The notes: generated by a model not told the origin, from the sequence alone. Positions 23,568 to 35,549 are shown, numbered from the stretch's first letter. The stretch: 64,000 nt of DNA from Ischnura elegans (GCF_921293095.1 NC_060259.1:46915812-46979811), one strand, 5' to 3'. Numbers and translations are program-made.

Positions 23568-24616
23568 ATATAGTATCCCTCCATGATAATAAATATATGA
23601 CATTTGGTTATCATTGACAGCATGGATGTCTTGAGTAAGGCGATTACAGGACATTAAGGTCCTCAGAAATTCGTCAGTACGAGGAGTCGGAGTTTCGAGG
23701 CCGCGCTGAGCCGAGCCGGGCCGGGAAACGCGATCGAAAATTGAAATTTTTTCTCAGGGTCGCAAACGTTTTCCGCAGATTTTTGCAGAATACTTTAAAA
23801 TTATGTTTACTTAATACCCTGACAAAAAATCATGATATACATTTTTCTAAAACCAGAGATAATGACTACTTTATGTTAACTTTTGCCTAACAAAATGTCC
23901 GCCATTTTATGACCTAATGACCAACACTGCTTTCAAAATATCTTCGATATAGAACCTTAGGAAATCCACAAAAGTGTTTTTTGCTTGAAAAAGGCAAATT
24001 TGAGGAATTTAGGTGCAAACAACTTCAACCATCACACGCAATCGATATTACCGGGGTCCGCCGCGTGGAGCCGGACCGCGACGCGCGGTCGAAAATTCGA
24101 ATTTTCTCTCAGGGCCGCAAACTTTTTCCCAAACCTTTTGCAGACAAACGTTTAAATATGTTTTCTCAGTATTATTACGAAATATCTCGACATACATATT
24201 TCTTATAAAAAAGATAATGACTGCTTTAAGTGAAATTTTGCTTGAAAAAAGCTTCCGCCATTTTGATACATTACAGCACACAAATATCAACAAAAATGTC
24301 TGAAACTTATGCAAAGTACAGGCGAGAAACTATAATGACAGATGAACATGTTAAAAATTTCATGAAAATCCATCCACTGCTCTACCATCTGCGTAACGTT
24401 TTACATTTTCGAAGACAAATGATAAATGGCGTGTTTTTCGAAATTTCGTCATGTTTAAGCCTCCGTAACTCCGTAACGGCTGAGACTTAATAAAAATGAC
24501 TTGCTATTTCAAAATCAGCAACTATTTCCCCGTATTTGTGCCAAATTTCAATTGTCTACCTCAAAAAAAGCCATTTCGGACTTTTGTCCGGCGTTTTTCG
24601 ATTTCCGACCACTGTG
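23568..24616 (-). repeat. Transib right inverted arm
   Basis: Reverse complement of 20123-21171 with very few differences (one seen: GGTTATCATTG here against GGTTACCATTG). It ends in CCACTGTG at 24609-24616. Confidence 0.9.
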
Positions 24617-25010
24617 CGCTCCCTAGAACCCCCACCGGACGGCTTCGCCATTCGCCGTCCACGTCGGTCAATGGCTTGATCGGAGGCGTGTGTCGCAACC
24701 CGCGGTTGCGCCGCGGCTCCCCATTCCTTCGTATTGGGGACCGCTGTGCCGCTCAGCGCCGTTCCTCATTTTGGGGTTATGTGCCCCACCGCGGCTACCA
24801 CTTTGATCCTTCCAACAGCTTCGCCATTCCTCGTCAAGGGTTCACTTCGACGCCCGACGATTACCGTAGCCCACCCGCGCTCACGACTCCTTGGAACGGC
24901 TTAGCCGCAAAGGCTTTCACTCCTCACCAAGCATTGCGTACTACCAGCTATCGTCCATGGATTCGGTAATGATGAGTCCAAGGGGCAAAGAAGATGCGGC
25001 AGAATCTAGA
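24617..25010. other. GC-rich flank with open frame, unassigned
   Basis: It begins with the right target duplication CGCTC (24617-24621). It is far more GC-rich than its neighbours, with repeated CTTCGCCATTC and CCGCGG-type words. A frame covers 24496-24969 but starts inside the Transib arm, so it is not a single gene. It may be part of an older element that the Transib entered; no family is recognised. Confidence 0.35.
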
Positions 25011-25870
25011 CGCATAGTACCCAAGAAGGTGGCTCGTTAGCTTTTTTAAATTTTTCGAAGGGGGTCCAGAGGATTACCGGGGGTTCTTATGTGTGTACTG
25101 ACTGCGTTCACTATCGTCCACATGAATTACATAGCGACGAGTCATAGGGGCACGATATTACTGGGAAAATATTCGAAAAGAACCAAAATTTTGCGACTTA
25201 TAACAACATTTTATTTTTTCGGGGGCTTCCAGTGAGCCAACGGAGTTTTTGAGGTGTTTAAAAAAATCGCGTTGAAATGTCCGTACCCCAGGATGGTCAT
25301 TTTTTGTCTGCTATTTTATGAAGAAAAGTACATTTCAAAATTTGAAGATTTATTGCGGATACGCCAATAACTCTGGAGAAATGAAATTGACGAGGGAGAA
25401 AGCCTCTTCTTTTGCCTTTCTGAATCAACTAAAGCATTACGTGTAGGATGATAGGTAGCCGAAAAATGAGACTTATTAACTAATTTTAATTTTTTATGGG
25501 AGGGTCCAGAAGGTTATCGGGGGACTTTAGGTGCTTTTCCCGTATTATGTGTATTTCATCTTTCTGAGACATTTACAATTACGCATTAAAAGGAAAAAGT
25601 TTTAGTCCCATAAGGCTCCCATGTTAATTCAAATCGATATATCTCGAAAACTAATGAACTTTTTCGAGTTTTCGGATTTTTCCCCCATTACTTTTTCCCC
25701 CACCTTCGGTAAAATTTCCTCTTCCCAGCACGTCTGGAAGTGGTCGGGAATTTGTGCACGTGAATGAGTGCTCAGTGAGGTATATGTCACACTTCGGGCT
25801 GTATATATAATAGATTTGAAGACAAGGAAATGAGGAAACAAGGAATGAGTCGAGTAACATCTGCACAAGT
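25011..25870. other. no gene recognised
   Basis: AT-rich with two similar phrases about 440 bp apart (GGGGGTCCAGAGGATTACCGGG near 25069 and GGAGGGTCCAGAAGGTTATC near 25500), so it is probably repeated or transposon-derived. No protein motif. Confidence 0.35.
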
Positions 25871-26290
25871 TTGAACTTCTATTACTGGCACTGCATCACT
25901 CTTTGCGCTGCGCGGTTCGTCAAAAACTGCTGCGGGCGTACAAACAGCGTTACTCAGATGTTACCCGAATTAGGCTGGGAACCGCCGGACACTCGGAGGC
26001 TGCGCACTGGGCTTAGATTATTTGAACAATTGAGAATGGATGTCTTTAAGAGCGACACGGGTAACATAATATTAGAGCCCCACCATATTTCCAGGTCCGG
26101 CAGAAGCGATATATTAAGAGAAATGTTTTTCCGAACGCATAGACATGCGAATTCCTTTTTCCCCGAACCATAAAGGACTTTAATAAATGAGCAGTCGTAA
26201 TTTCGCTAGACCATTTCCTTTTCATGTGCAAATAGCTGGCGTCCTAACACCCACTGCCACACGCCTTTTAGGCGGCCTTCGGGGTAGTCT
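25871..26290 (+). pseudogene. LINE reverse-transcriptase ORF, C-terminal end and 3' tail
   Basis: The frame contains AARFVKNCCGR, then SVTQMLPELGWEPPDTRRLR, LFEQLRMDVFKSD and FFRTHRHANSFFPEP, the conserved closing block of many arthropod LINE (Jockey/CR1-type) polyproteins (LGWExLExRR ... R.Y.FFPRTI..WN). A one-base frameshift follows at FFP (the next frame gives TIKDFN). The tail 26241-26290 (GTCCTAACACCCACTGCCAC, then GGCGGCCTTCGGGGT) matches the LINE tail at the window start. Confidence 0.75.
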
Positions 26291-26395
26291 GAACACCTAT
26301 GACGTCATCAACTCATGAAAGCGGACGTCAACTTATGCGTATTTTCATTTTTAACTCGTGATAGAATGGCTGAATTAGGAAAATATTTTTAATGG
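26286..26395 (+). repeat. direct repeat copy A
   Basis: Text from TAGTCTGAAC through GACGTCATCAACTCATGAAA to GAATGGC..GAATTAGGAA recurs at 30143-30256 with about four-fifths identity. The family or function is unknown. It contains TGACGTCA, a CRE palindrome. Confidence 0.6.
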
Positions 26396-26747
26396 AAAAA
26401 TATCGGGACGATAGTAATGGCAAATTGGCATACAACTGATGGCTCATACATAGAATTTCTCCCAAAATCGTAAACCATTTCTAAAAAAGATAGAATAAAA
26501 CGACCTGTTTTAAACGTTATAGGGGGAACTTTTAATCACGACAATTAACCGTCAACTTCATCACCGTTCTACCCGCAGGTTTGAAAGTAACCGCAAGCGG
26601 CAATATTGAAATTAACCACACTTCCCCGCCAACGAAGGCGTTAGCGGCATAATGGACTTGACCTACCCTCAGCGTCTTTTTGGAAGCACATATTGCCTTT
26701 CGCAGCCATCCTGAATGGAATCATCTGCTAGTTAATTGGCATGGGAG

Positions 26748-29179
26748 CAGTGGCACAGCGAGGGGGGGTTTTGGGGGTTAAACCCCCCCCCCCCAGAGCT
26801 CAGAGAAGTTTTTAAGTTTAATCCATTTTATTTAATGGGATTGATATTTCTAATAGAATACTGTGAGGATGAATAAAATATCCCTCAGAAAGCCGTATAA
26901 CTCACCATTTTGAACAATTTATCTTTAAAATTCCGCAATTTATTAATCTCGCACCTACCGCTTATCCTGGTAGGTATTCCATACCTCAACACACCCTGGT
27001 ATTAGTTGCACCTAACGGTAATAGGCCCCTTTCAGACGCAACGGCTTTTCGCCGGCCGCCGTCCACGGCGCCGCGCCGTGAAATTCAGGCAGCTTTCAGA
27101 CGAGACGACTTTCCGCCGGTCGCCGTTCACGGCGCGGAGCGTCGTTAAATACAGAGAACAGTACGGCAAGCAATCGGCACGGCCATCAGCGACATTTATT
27201 CAATAGTTCTTGAGTCGTTATCATGAATAGGAGCGAATTTTAAAATATTAAATAAATTATTATTTTAATTGTTTACTGCTGTGAGATCAACCTTCACTTA
27301 AATCTATACTGCTGATATAAATTTTATCTATGCTGCTTATATATAAAATTTAGTTTAGGTAACCTCGATACAAATATAAAATCTGTAACTAGCCAATGAG
27401 TAACTCATTTGATAGGTTATTATTATTTAATTTCTTTTTAAAATTATTTATTTAAGCATTATTTTACATAAAATTGTTTTTAGACAAAGGAAACATAAAA
27501 TTTCATTACTAAAGAAAGATAATGTAATAGATCTTAACACTTTCATGTGAGCTGGGGTGTGTATCATAGTGATTTTTTCATTCAGTCCGATTTTAGAATT
27601 TTTTATTGTTTACTTCTCAAAACATTATCTATCAGAAATTCTTTCCAGTACTTTCAAATAATTAAAAAGATCAAACAGGAAGAAAAAAATACAAAGAATT
27701 TTTACAAAATACATAAAATATTGATAAAGTTGAAACCTTTCGCTGCATCCCATATCCCAAAACACTATACCACTTCTCTCACAGAATAAGTTGACTGGTT
27801 TGACGGCGTAGAATTAAGTGATGTCGGAGAATGAATTGATCCTGCTAGAGGAGAAGAAACTGCTCGCAACTGCTGTATCCTCTCCAGAATGTTCAATACC
27901 TCGATTTGGTAGTTAACTGTTTCCGCATCCTTGAGGTTATGCATGCTTGGTAGAGTTCCTTTAAAAAAGTTTAAATTACTAGGCTCCTCTTTTCCTCAGG
28001 CTCAACTTTTATGTCCATGTAGGATTATAAAAAAAGGATCACCGAGTTACCTCGAGATATTTACACCACATATGCAACAAAACCTATAGAGAGTGATACC
28101 AAAAGGAGAAAGCGACCACTCGCGACGCCGAAATTAAGATCGATTTTTCGAACGTGCGGCACAGTTCGGAGCTTTCAGCTGTCCACGGGGAATACCGTGC
28201 TCGACGGACGTTGGAAAGTGAATTTTTTAGCAAGTTAATTACATATAAGATATAATTTATTTAGTGCCACCTTCAATTTACATTTCATATAACCTAATTT
28301 CTTCGTTATAATTATCGATATTTATCGTCGATACGATACAAATTGTAAAACTGTTTTTCGTCGAAATTTTGTGTTTATTTGGGATCATAAGAAAAGGGTC
28401 ACCGTGCTATCTCAAGATATTTACATTTAATTACATCAAACATTTTAGAGTGTCCATCAAAAGAAATCAAATACGACCATTAGAATCAACTAAAAATAAA
28501 AATCGATGTTTTTGCCGCGCGCGCAGTCCGCGGCAGCTCCCCGATCGTATGGAATGTCTAGACTCGGTGTAATTTACAATTGATATGTACATAAAGTCAT
28601 ATAGACTATTTTTGCGTATATCGTTAGTCTTATTATTTACTTAATAGAATACACATATTTAAGCCTTTTTTTCTCTATTTCTCCATTTAAATAAATGATT
28701 AGCTCTAGATAGGTTGATAGCTGTTGGACATATCGCACACGTAATTGCATGACTTGGATTTGGTAGAAAAGCGTCAACATCCACTATAAAATCTCCCATC
28801 TCGTTCAAAAACACAATTTAAAATTTGGGAACGATGAAATATTATTCATGTCCGCATTTCTTCGCCGATCACGCTACTCTGAATTCTATAGAACTACGCG
28901 GCGGACGGCATAAGTCGTCGCGTCTGAACAGTCCAATACACCACAGTGTTTATTTCACGCCGTGGACGGCGTACGCCGGGCCGGATTGAAATGGGAGCCG
29001 TGGATACCACGGCGGCCGTCCACGGCGTCGTGTCGTCCACGGCGTGATTCGACTCGTCTGAAGACACCCATTGCTAACAATGGTTATTTAAAGGCATTGT
29101 GCCGTGCCGTGGACGGCGGCCGGCGAAAAGCCGTTGCGTCTGAAAGGGGCCTAAACCTTAATTCTTAGCTACGCCCCTG
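26748..29179 (+). mobile_element. hAT-like MITE split by another element
   Basis: The left end CAGTGGCACAGCGAGG and right end (reverse complement) CAGGGGCGTAGCTAAG are flanked by a perfect 8-bp duplication CATGGGAG (26740-26747 and 29180-29187), the hAT insertion size. The outer parts match the uninterrupted copy at 31149-31449 in inverted orientation (AGAGCTCAGAGAAGTTTTTA, AATTTATTAATCTCGCA). The copy is interrupted at 27022/29153 by a 2.1-kb element. Confidence 0.85.
27023..29152 (+). mobile_element. 2.1-kb non-autonomous DNA transposon with 47-bp TIRs
   Basis: The left end AGGCCCCTTTCAGACGCAAC (continuing GGCTTTTCGCCGGCCGCCGT) is repeated in reverse complement at the right end, giving about 47 bp of perfect TIR. 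Versions of CCGTCCACGGCG recur inside both ends (27050-27150, 28960-29120). No transposase is recognisable in the AT-rich middle. The ends resemble Harbinger-type or hAT-type GC-rich TIRs, but the target duplication is ambiguous, so the superfamily is open. Confidence 0.8.
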
Positions 29180-29187
29180 CATGGGAG

Positions 29188-30142
29188 TACCCGCATTTCA
29201 CCGAGACATGACTTGGAAAGGTTCATTAGTAAACGACATTGCTTTCACGCCGTGATTACTTTTTGCAGGAAGTGTACGGGAACAAGGATCATTTTATAAA
29301 TTTGGGCAATGAGCTTGGATGATGTAGGGATATTAAATCATAGGGTCACAGGTTACGACGAGTTTTAAAAGCAAAAAAATGCTTGATAAAATAGTGATGG
29401 TGTAGCAGAAAATTCAGATATAATATCGGCAATTTATTCTCAATTCCATTAATCGTCGAACTATCAGCATGAACTCTATAATTATTTCATTTTACACCAC
29501 ATCATTGGTTGTTTGAATGAAAAAGAAACTTTTTAAGTTTTGCATCGGAGACGTTACTCATTTGCTACTTGTTTCTACGGATTATTAGTATTATCAACCA
29601 TGAAATTACTTAAAATAGGGGAGATTTTCGATCCATACGGTTCATCTTAGCTTCTGAATTACCTGGTCCAATTCGTCTTGGTTTTTTAGAAACCACCTAT
29701 CAATAATACATTCCCTGCTATAAAGGTTTGTATCTGAACACTGGAGAATAAGAAGAAAAGTTTTCACAAGAACTCAGTAAAACTTTAGGGAAGTTAGTCA
29801 CAGAGACAAGAACGTTATGGGGAGTATTCACTAACGTCCCTTACGGTCAAAGAGTCATCGGATGACTCTTTCAACCCAGAGTCCTCTGAAATTCTCTTTC
29901 CTAATATTATTTTTACCGTCAACTGTGATAGAGATTTCATCTCGACGGCTGGTCTTCAAGGTATTCGCCACGAAAAATGACGGCCTCAACCCTTTCGCAG
30001 TGAAGTTAATGATGTCGGGAACTCAAGTCGAATTGATTACTACAGGTGCGCCTTGTGCTTGGGCCTGATGCGGTTCTTTGCATTTACACCACTTTGTGTG
30101 ATTCATTTTCCCAATGAATGCTTTCCTTTAAATGATTAAATG
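29188..30142. other. no gene recognised
   Basis: AT-rich; the plus-strand frame 29862-30068 lacks features. Confidence 0.35.
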
Positions 30143-30256
30143 TAGCTGAACTCAGATGACGTCACCAACTCATTAAAAGCGGACCACAAATTACGTGTGT
30201 TTTCATTTTCAACTTATGATAGAATTGCCGAATGACGAAGATATTTTTAGTAATTT
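30143..30256 (+). repeat. direct repeat copy B
   Basis: Partner of 26286-26395 (AACTCAGATGACGTCACCAA, TTTCATTTTCAACTTATGAT). Confidence 0.6.
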
Positions 30257-31148
30257 GTATTTTGCAACGATTTATTAATAAAATTAATGACGTCACTCAC
30301 TGCGACGATTCATTATATCTTTATTTTTCCATTTTCCTAACCTTGTGTAGATTTATTTCAGGAATTATTAACCGTAGCAAGTTTTGCTTCAGCATGAAAT
30401 TGGACGTTATAATATGTTCTTACCCGCACGGAGGCAGGAGGCTTACCAAGCGAGGAGATAGGGGGCAGCTGCCCCCTCTCCCCCCTCCATCAGAAGCAAA
30501 AATCGCAAAAGCCGCTAAGAAAAATCAGTAAATTGAAACGAAAGTATTCAACAAATTTTCTTTAAACCCACGAACAATGATAGGTATTAGTATAAGATAT
30601 GTAACTAAAATAAAACTATTTTTTCAAGGAAATAATCTCATAAACTAATGTCACAACTTGGCTTACCCCCCACATAGATCATGGCTTGCCCCCCCCCCCC
30701 CTAGTTATAATCCTGGATAAGCCCATGTTTGCGCGTAATATTTTATGACCGTAGGGTATGGATATGGCGGTAGGTGAATCAAACAGGGTTCTCAAATGGC
30801 CGTCAAAGACACCACTCTTCAAAACCAAAAAACACTTAACCTGAATGCCCACCTCAGGCAGTTTACGAGAATTACTTGCACGCCAGGGACTGCCACAGAC
30901 ACAAGCATACCCCCAATGGACACCTTCACAAGGCTCTCAGATCTCGCTAAGGTAACCCTGGGTTGTAACCTGGGATCCTTCGTAGAGATGGATGGTCTCT
31001 ACTAAGGATGCCAAGTAAATATGCACACACACTTTTATGGTGATTTACGGAAATGTTTCTTCCCCACCAAAGACCACCACAGACCATACACACTACCCAG
31101 AAGTATCCTTTTTGCGGCTGTAGTGACCTCGCTAGAGTAATCTGAGTC
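30257..31148. other. no gene recognised; C-rich runs
   Basis: Includes poly-C runs near 30475 and 30688-30702 and the phrases CCCTCTCCCCCCTCC and TTACCCCCCACATAG typical of decayed repeats. Open frames at 30232-30531 and 30796-31005 have no motif. Confidence 0.35.
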
Positions 31149-31449
31149 ATGGGCGCAGCTAGGATTTAAGACTGGGGGTGTTTAGGGGCAACTATAACCG
31201 GGGCATATGGGGGTATGGAATATGCACCAGGATAACCAGCAGATGCGAGATTAATAAATTGCGGAATTTTAAGATAAATGGTTCAAAATGGTGACTTTTA
31301 CGGCTTTATGAGGGATATTTTATTAATCCTTACACAGTTCTATTGGTGATATCAATCCAATTAAGTAAAATGGATTAAACTTAAAAATTTCTCTGAGCTC
31401 TGGGGGGGGGGGGGGGTTTATCCCCCAAACCCCCTCACTGCGCCACTGA
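31149..31449 (-). mobile_element. hAT-like MITE, intact copy of the family at 26748
   Basis: A 300-bp copy in inverted orientation relative to 26748. Ends are CATGGGCGCAGCTAGG on the left and CCTCACTGCGCCACTG on the right. Flanks ATCTGAGT and ATCTGGAT agree at 6 of 8 positions, consistent with an aged target duplication. A poly-G run of about 16 bases lies inside. It gives the uninterrupted form of the split copy. Confidence 0.75.
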
Positions 31450-32478
31450 TCTGGATTATAACTTGTCATCCTTTGCAGAGCTGTAAGGACTCTGCTTAAG
31501 GATAACAAGTTTTGCCACAATCACATACAGAAGCACTGAGCACAATCACTCAAACAAGCACTAGGGTATGGATTTCTAGTAAACCGCTCAGAGGGCAAGG
31601 TCAGGGTAACAAAAACACACTAACGAATGAGGATGAAAATCTAATACGTATTTCGGTCACAAAGTGACCCGCTTTAGCCAACGGAAGGGAAAAAAGCACT
31701 TCCAACACATAGTCGAAAGTGAGACGGAAAGGGAGCACAACCTAGTTTAAATAGGGAAGGGACTTAAAAGGGTTTTCGGGACTCAAAACAGCAGGGATCC
31801 TGCCATTCATTTGGAAGAGGGCTCAGCTATCTACGCTCCTCTTTGCTTTTGCATCCATTGGGAGATAAAAGCTTTTGTACATAATTGAATATTGTAAATA
31901 ATATTTTTCATTAAGCTATTTTTCTATTGACATGAAACCATTTATTTCTGTGCTTGACTAATACATTTAGAAATTACTTTGCATATTATTTTTCATGGTT
32001 TATGTTTGACGTTACTTTAATTATTTTCGTGTAGATGAAATGAAATGTTCCTCCTTTCACTTTCAGGCTTTCCACCGGTATTTACGAGGATAATTATTTT
32101 TGCATTTTTCATGTTATTTAATATTTCTCATTTTCCAAAATTTTTAAATTTTTCTCAATGCATATACCATCTCTATCTTTTTAAAAAGTCTTTAGGAGTG
32201 TAAAATAGAAATCCCACGATGCAAAGAGTAACATCACGCACATCACACATATCATTATCTTTGTATTCCAGAACCTCAATTATTTAAGCCTTGAGCACAA
32301 GTAACGAAGATATATTTGCCGGTCATTTGTCATTCGCTAGGTACAGCTCAAAAAACGCATCCCTCAATTAGGAAAGGGGCTTGAAAGCTGTCACTATATA
32401 TGACTTATTAATAACTATAAAATAAAGTAAAGAAAATCTCTTGTACAGCAATTGTTGTATGCTGCTGTGAATCTCAAA
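31450..32478. other. no gene recognised
   Basis: 31640-31690 has a phrase ATTTCGGTCACAAAGTGACC that is palindromic in its core (GGTCACAAAGTGACC). The rest is AT-rich. Confidence 0.35.
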
Positions 32479-32978
32479 CCCAGTGAGAAATGGGTGGTGG
32501 AATCCACGTGGAACCCACGTGGAATCCACGTTGAGTGGTGGATATTTGGTGGTGGTGGATATTGAGTGGTTGGACCCACGTGGAATCCACGTTGATTTCA
32601 AGTGGATTTGTGGTGATTAGCATTAAATGTTAAACAGAATTTCTAATTTGTGGTACTTAACTCTCCGGTGACATTGCGTCATTTATCATCCTGAAACCAC
32701 GCTAGTTATGTGAAAATGTATCGCACATTCTATTTTTATATAATTCGTGGAAAGGCAGCCATGAGAGCACATGAAAAATCGTAGACACATATATAGAAGG
32801 TTTAGATATAGAGTGGTTGAGGTTTTAATGGTTTTAGGACAGCACCTACTGCTGTTTTAATTTTTCCACCAAATTTCCACGTGGATTCCACGTTGATTCC
32901 ATGACCAAAAACACGTGGTGTCCACGTTACATCTCCACGTGGGTTCCACGTGGATTCCACCACCCATTTCTCACTGGG
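32479..32978. mobile_element. 500-bp MITE with long TIRs carrying repeated CACGTG
   Basis: Left CCCAGTGAGAAATGGGTGGT and the reverse complement of the right end agree over at least 44 bp. Both ends then carry tandem 11-bp words of the type CCACGTGGAAC / CCACGTGGAAT / CCACGTTG. More degenerate copies continue inward (32571-32605, 32880-32945). No coding frame. Target duplication was not found, so the superfamily is unknown. Confidence 0.85.
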
Positions 32979-33924
32979 AATATCATTGACCGTTTGCCTG
33001 TCAGATCATTGTGAAAAGAAAGATCCCCCTCAGAAAAATCCTGCATCGGCCCTTGCATTGTGTTCTTCCTGTAATTTTTGTTTGTTTACATTTTTGATTT
33101 TTCAGGCTTTACGATTTTTTTCTCCTCGACTTATATTTCTTCTCTGCCCGCTAACAGTCTTTTTGGAGTGTGAAATATCTACCCTTCAACCCCAATAGAA
33201 ACATCACACATGTATCGTATCTCGTGTCTTTTTCCATTTTAACTGCATATGACTAACCTTTCTAAGGGAGATGTTTTTATCGATCTCTCAGAAAATATTC
33301 GTGAGGAAAATAAATAAATCTCTTTCGCGAATGTTAATGGAAAATTTTCTCTTGACCTCCTTCCTAAGGCATAATTTTCCGAGGTGTGGCCTTTACTCAT
33401 GATTTATCAGGAGTAAGCTGAAATTTTTAAATGGAAAAAATTTTTTTCGACGCAAGTTCAAGCTATAATGCATTCAGTACTGCGAACTGCAGCATGCAAA
33501 ACTGGAACGATTCGGGGGCCTTAATGAGTCAGCTAGACATGTATGTTGCTTTCGGTACATACACACCCAAACTTTCACTTACCATTGAGACCTTAGACTG
33601 ATTCTGCTATTTTTTTACCGTTTTAATACATCCCCTCATCAACTTCAATTTTTTTTTGTGATTAGAACAATGGAAGTTTTTGCAACAATTCCAGGTTATG
33701 GTCAGCCGTTAGAAACCTCTTAACTACTGAAGGTTTTCTTTGCGGAAATGTTTAATTGAATACAGTAAAATGCATATTATCTTTTAGAACAATTTACTAA
33801 TGCATACCATCTGTACACCTTTGATAAAGTCGACGAAGCAGGACACTATGCTAAAAAAACTAAAATGTGTGAATGAAGACTGGACAGGAGCAGTAATAAT
33901 ATTTCCAAATAAACCTAGCATTCA
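32979..33924. other. no gene recognised
   Basis: AT-rich; the plus-strand frame 32950-33198 starts inside the MITE end and is not a gene. Confidence 0.35.
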
Positions 33925-34299
33925 TTGCAAAGGAAGGCATTTGCATCATTCTCAACTGATCCTGGAAGCGACATGAAGCCAATTGTTATTCTGCTCCTTA
34001 AACACGGCCACTTACATGGCCATACTAGATATATGTACTCAACACAGGCTAATAGGTCCATCTACAGGCCTCACCACCTCCTCTATATGAATGAAGATAC
34101 AAAGACCCTTTTTCTTAGAAAACCATTAAAAGCCAAAGGACCCATGAAATGCCACCAGGCCCTATATAAAGAAATCATTCATATCAAGCAATATTGTCAG
34201 CATTTAAAGAAATACACTGCCACAATTTGGTATAGGGTAGGCATCCGTACCATCTCTACACCCTATATAAATATGGTGGCCATATACCTTTTTTCCTGA
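33925..34299 (+). CDS. open frame of 124 codons, unassigned
   Basis: One of the longest frames in this part, with a basic, Tyr/His-rich translation (RYMYSTQANRSIYRPHHLLY) and no recognised motif. The first codon is not clearly an initiator and no splice signals decide its limits. It may be untranslated or repeat sequence. Confidence 0.15.
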   Translation: MQRKAFASFSTDPGSDMKPIVILLLKHGHLHGHTRYMYSTQANRSIYRPHHLLYMNEDTKTLFLRKPLKAKGPMKCHQALYKEIIHIKQYCQHLKKYTATIWYRVGIRTISTPYINMVAIYLFS

Positions 34300-34902
34300 C
34301 ATAATGTTAGAATATGGATAATACAGGAAAACTTGGAAATGCAGAAATGATATAGATGCAGGTACATTACAAACACATATTTATTCATACCATAGCATAT
34401 TTGTAACCTTATGAATCACACAGTTACACAGTGCAAACAAATACACATGAGAGCTCGCCACAATCACATGACAAAAAAATTACAAATATAATATTTATCA
34501 GCTGACAATACTTGAAATATATATACATATATTATTGGTAAGCATACATATGCAAGCAATACAGTTCAACAAATAAGAACATATCAGGTAGCATTGTCAA
34601 AAGCTATACAGTCGGGGAAACATGGTTGCCATTTTAAATTTACTTTACTACAGTGTATCCAAACATTATATATCTAGATAAAATTGACCAACAATGCAAA
34701 GGTGCATAAAAAATAGCACATAGCCCTTTATTCTCATAATACATGTTTTTGTGATGCAATCAATGAGATTGAGGTTCTATCGAACAGATTTCCAAAGACG
34801 GGAAAATTTGGCCCACAGTAATTGCTTATTGTAAGTATTACACGGAGTGATATTACACATTGAATTACTCACGGCAAGTTATTTATTCATAATTTTCCCT
34901 TT
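34300..34902. other. no gene recognised
   Basis: AT-rich, A-rich on the plus strand, resembling a 3' untranslated or repeat region. A short TATATATACATATATTATTG stretch lies near 34520. Confidence 0.3.
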
Positions 34903-35472
34903 AATCCTTGTAGCTGATGTAATATCAGTTCCTTTTCAGCCTTTGACTTCCATGTTGACTAATGCATTCAGCTGGTGCCAATATATTTTTTATATAAAAT
35001 ACCTTCTTTGTTTCATGTGCCATTCCCAAAACAGGGAGTAAATACTAATGAAATGTCTTCTGTCAGGTAGGTAGTTCCATCTCATACTACACCCAGAGAG
35101 GAAAAAGGGCACTTCATCACTGACAACAGAACACCACCATCACTTAAGTGGGCTCAGACTGAAATGCATGCGGAGGACTTGCATCAAGAAGGGAGGGATA
35201 TTTAGGTTTGTCTCTGAACGCTCCCCCAAAGTGTTGCAAGGAAAAATAAGAATGAGAATCAAAACCTTAAGAATTAAATAAAAATGAACAGCTAATTTTA
35301 CTTCTAAGCCTTGTAGCTGATGTAATAGTAGACCCTTCTCAGCCTATGAGATCAATGTTGACTATTTCATTCAGCTGCAGCAAATATAAAATACCTCTTC
35401 ACTGTTTCATGTGCATTCCCAAAACATTGAACAAAATATTACTGGAATGCCTTTCGTAAGGAAGGGAGGGAA
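34903..35472. repeat. direct duplication, unit about 180 bp, offset about 403 bp
   Basis: CCTTGTAGCTGATGTAATA at about 34907 recurs at about 35310. It is followed in both by similar text: CTTTTCAGCCTTTGACTTCC against CTTCTCAGCCTATGAGATC, then ATGTTGACTA, CATTCAGCTG, TTTCATGTGC and TTCCCAAAACA. The copies are clearly diverged. Function unknown. Confidence 0.65.
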
Positions 35473-35549
35473 TTAACAAACATAATAAATGAATAAAATA
35501 AAGAATATTTTTTTCCCAAATGATAGAGAATGATAAGAAATATAAAAAA

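Larger units (their letters stand above)
20123..24616 (+). mobile_element. Transib DNA transposon with 1,049-bp inverted arms
   Basis: The 4,494-bp element is bounded by CACAGTGG...CCACTGTG and the 5-bp duplication CGCTC. The terminal text CACAGTGGTCGGAAATCG resembles known Transib ends, and its first seven bases equal the V(D)J recombination signal heptamer. Left arm 20123-21171 pairs base for base with right arm 23568-24616: paired positions always sum to 44739, so there are no net indels, and open frames in the two arms are identical. The middle 2.4 kb carries a broken transposase gene. Transib ends are usually tens of bases long, so 1-kb arms are unusual. Near-identity of the arms means recent insertion or arm-to-arm conversion. 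Confidence 0.93.

Noticed and set aside
24496-24969. 157-codon plus-strand frame
   Set aside because: It starts inside the Transib right arm and crosses the insertion site, so it cannot be an ancestral gene.
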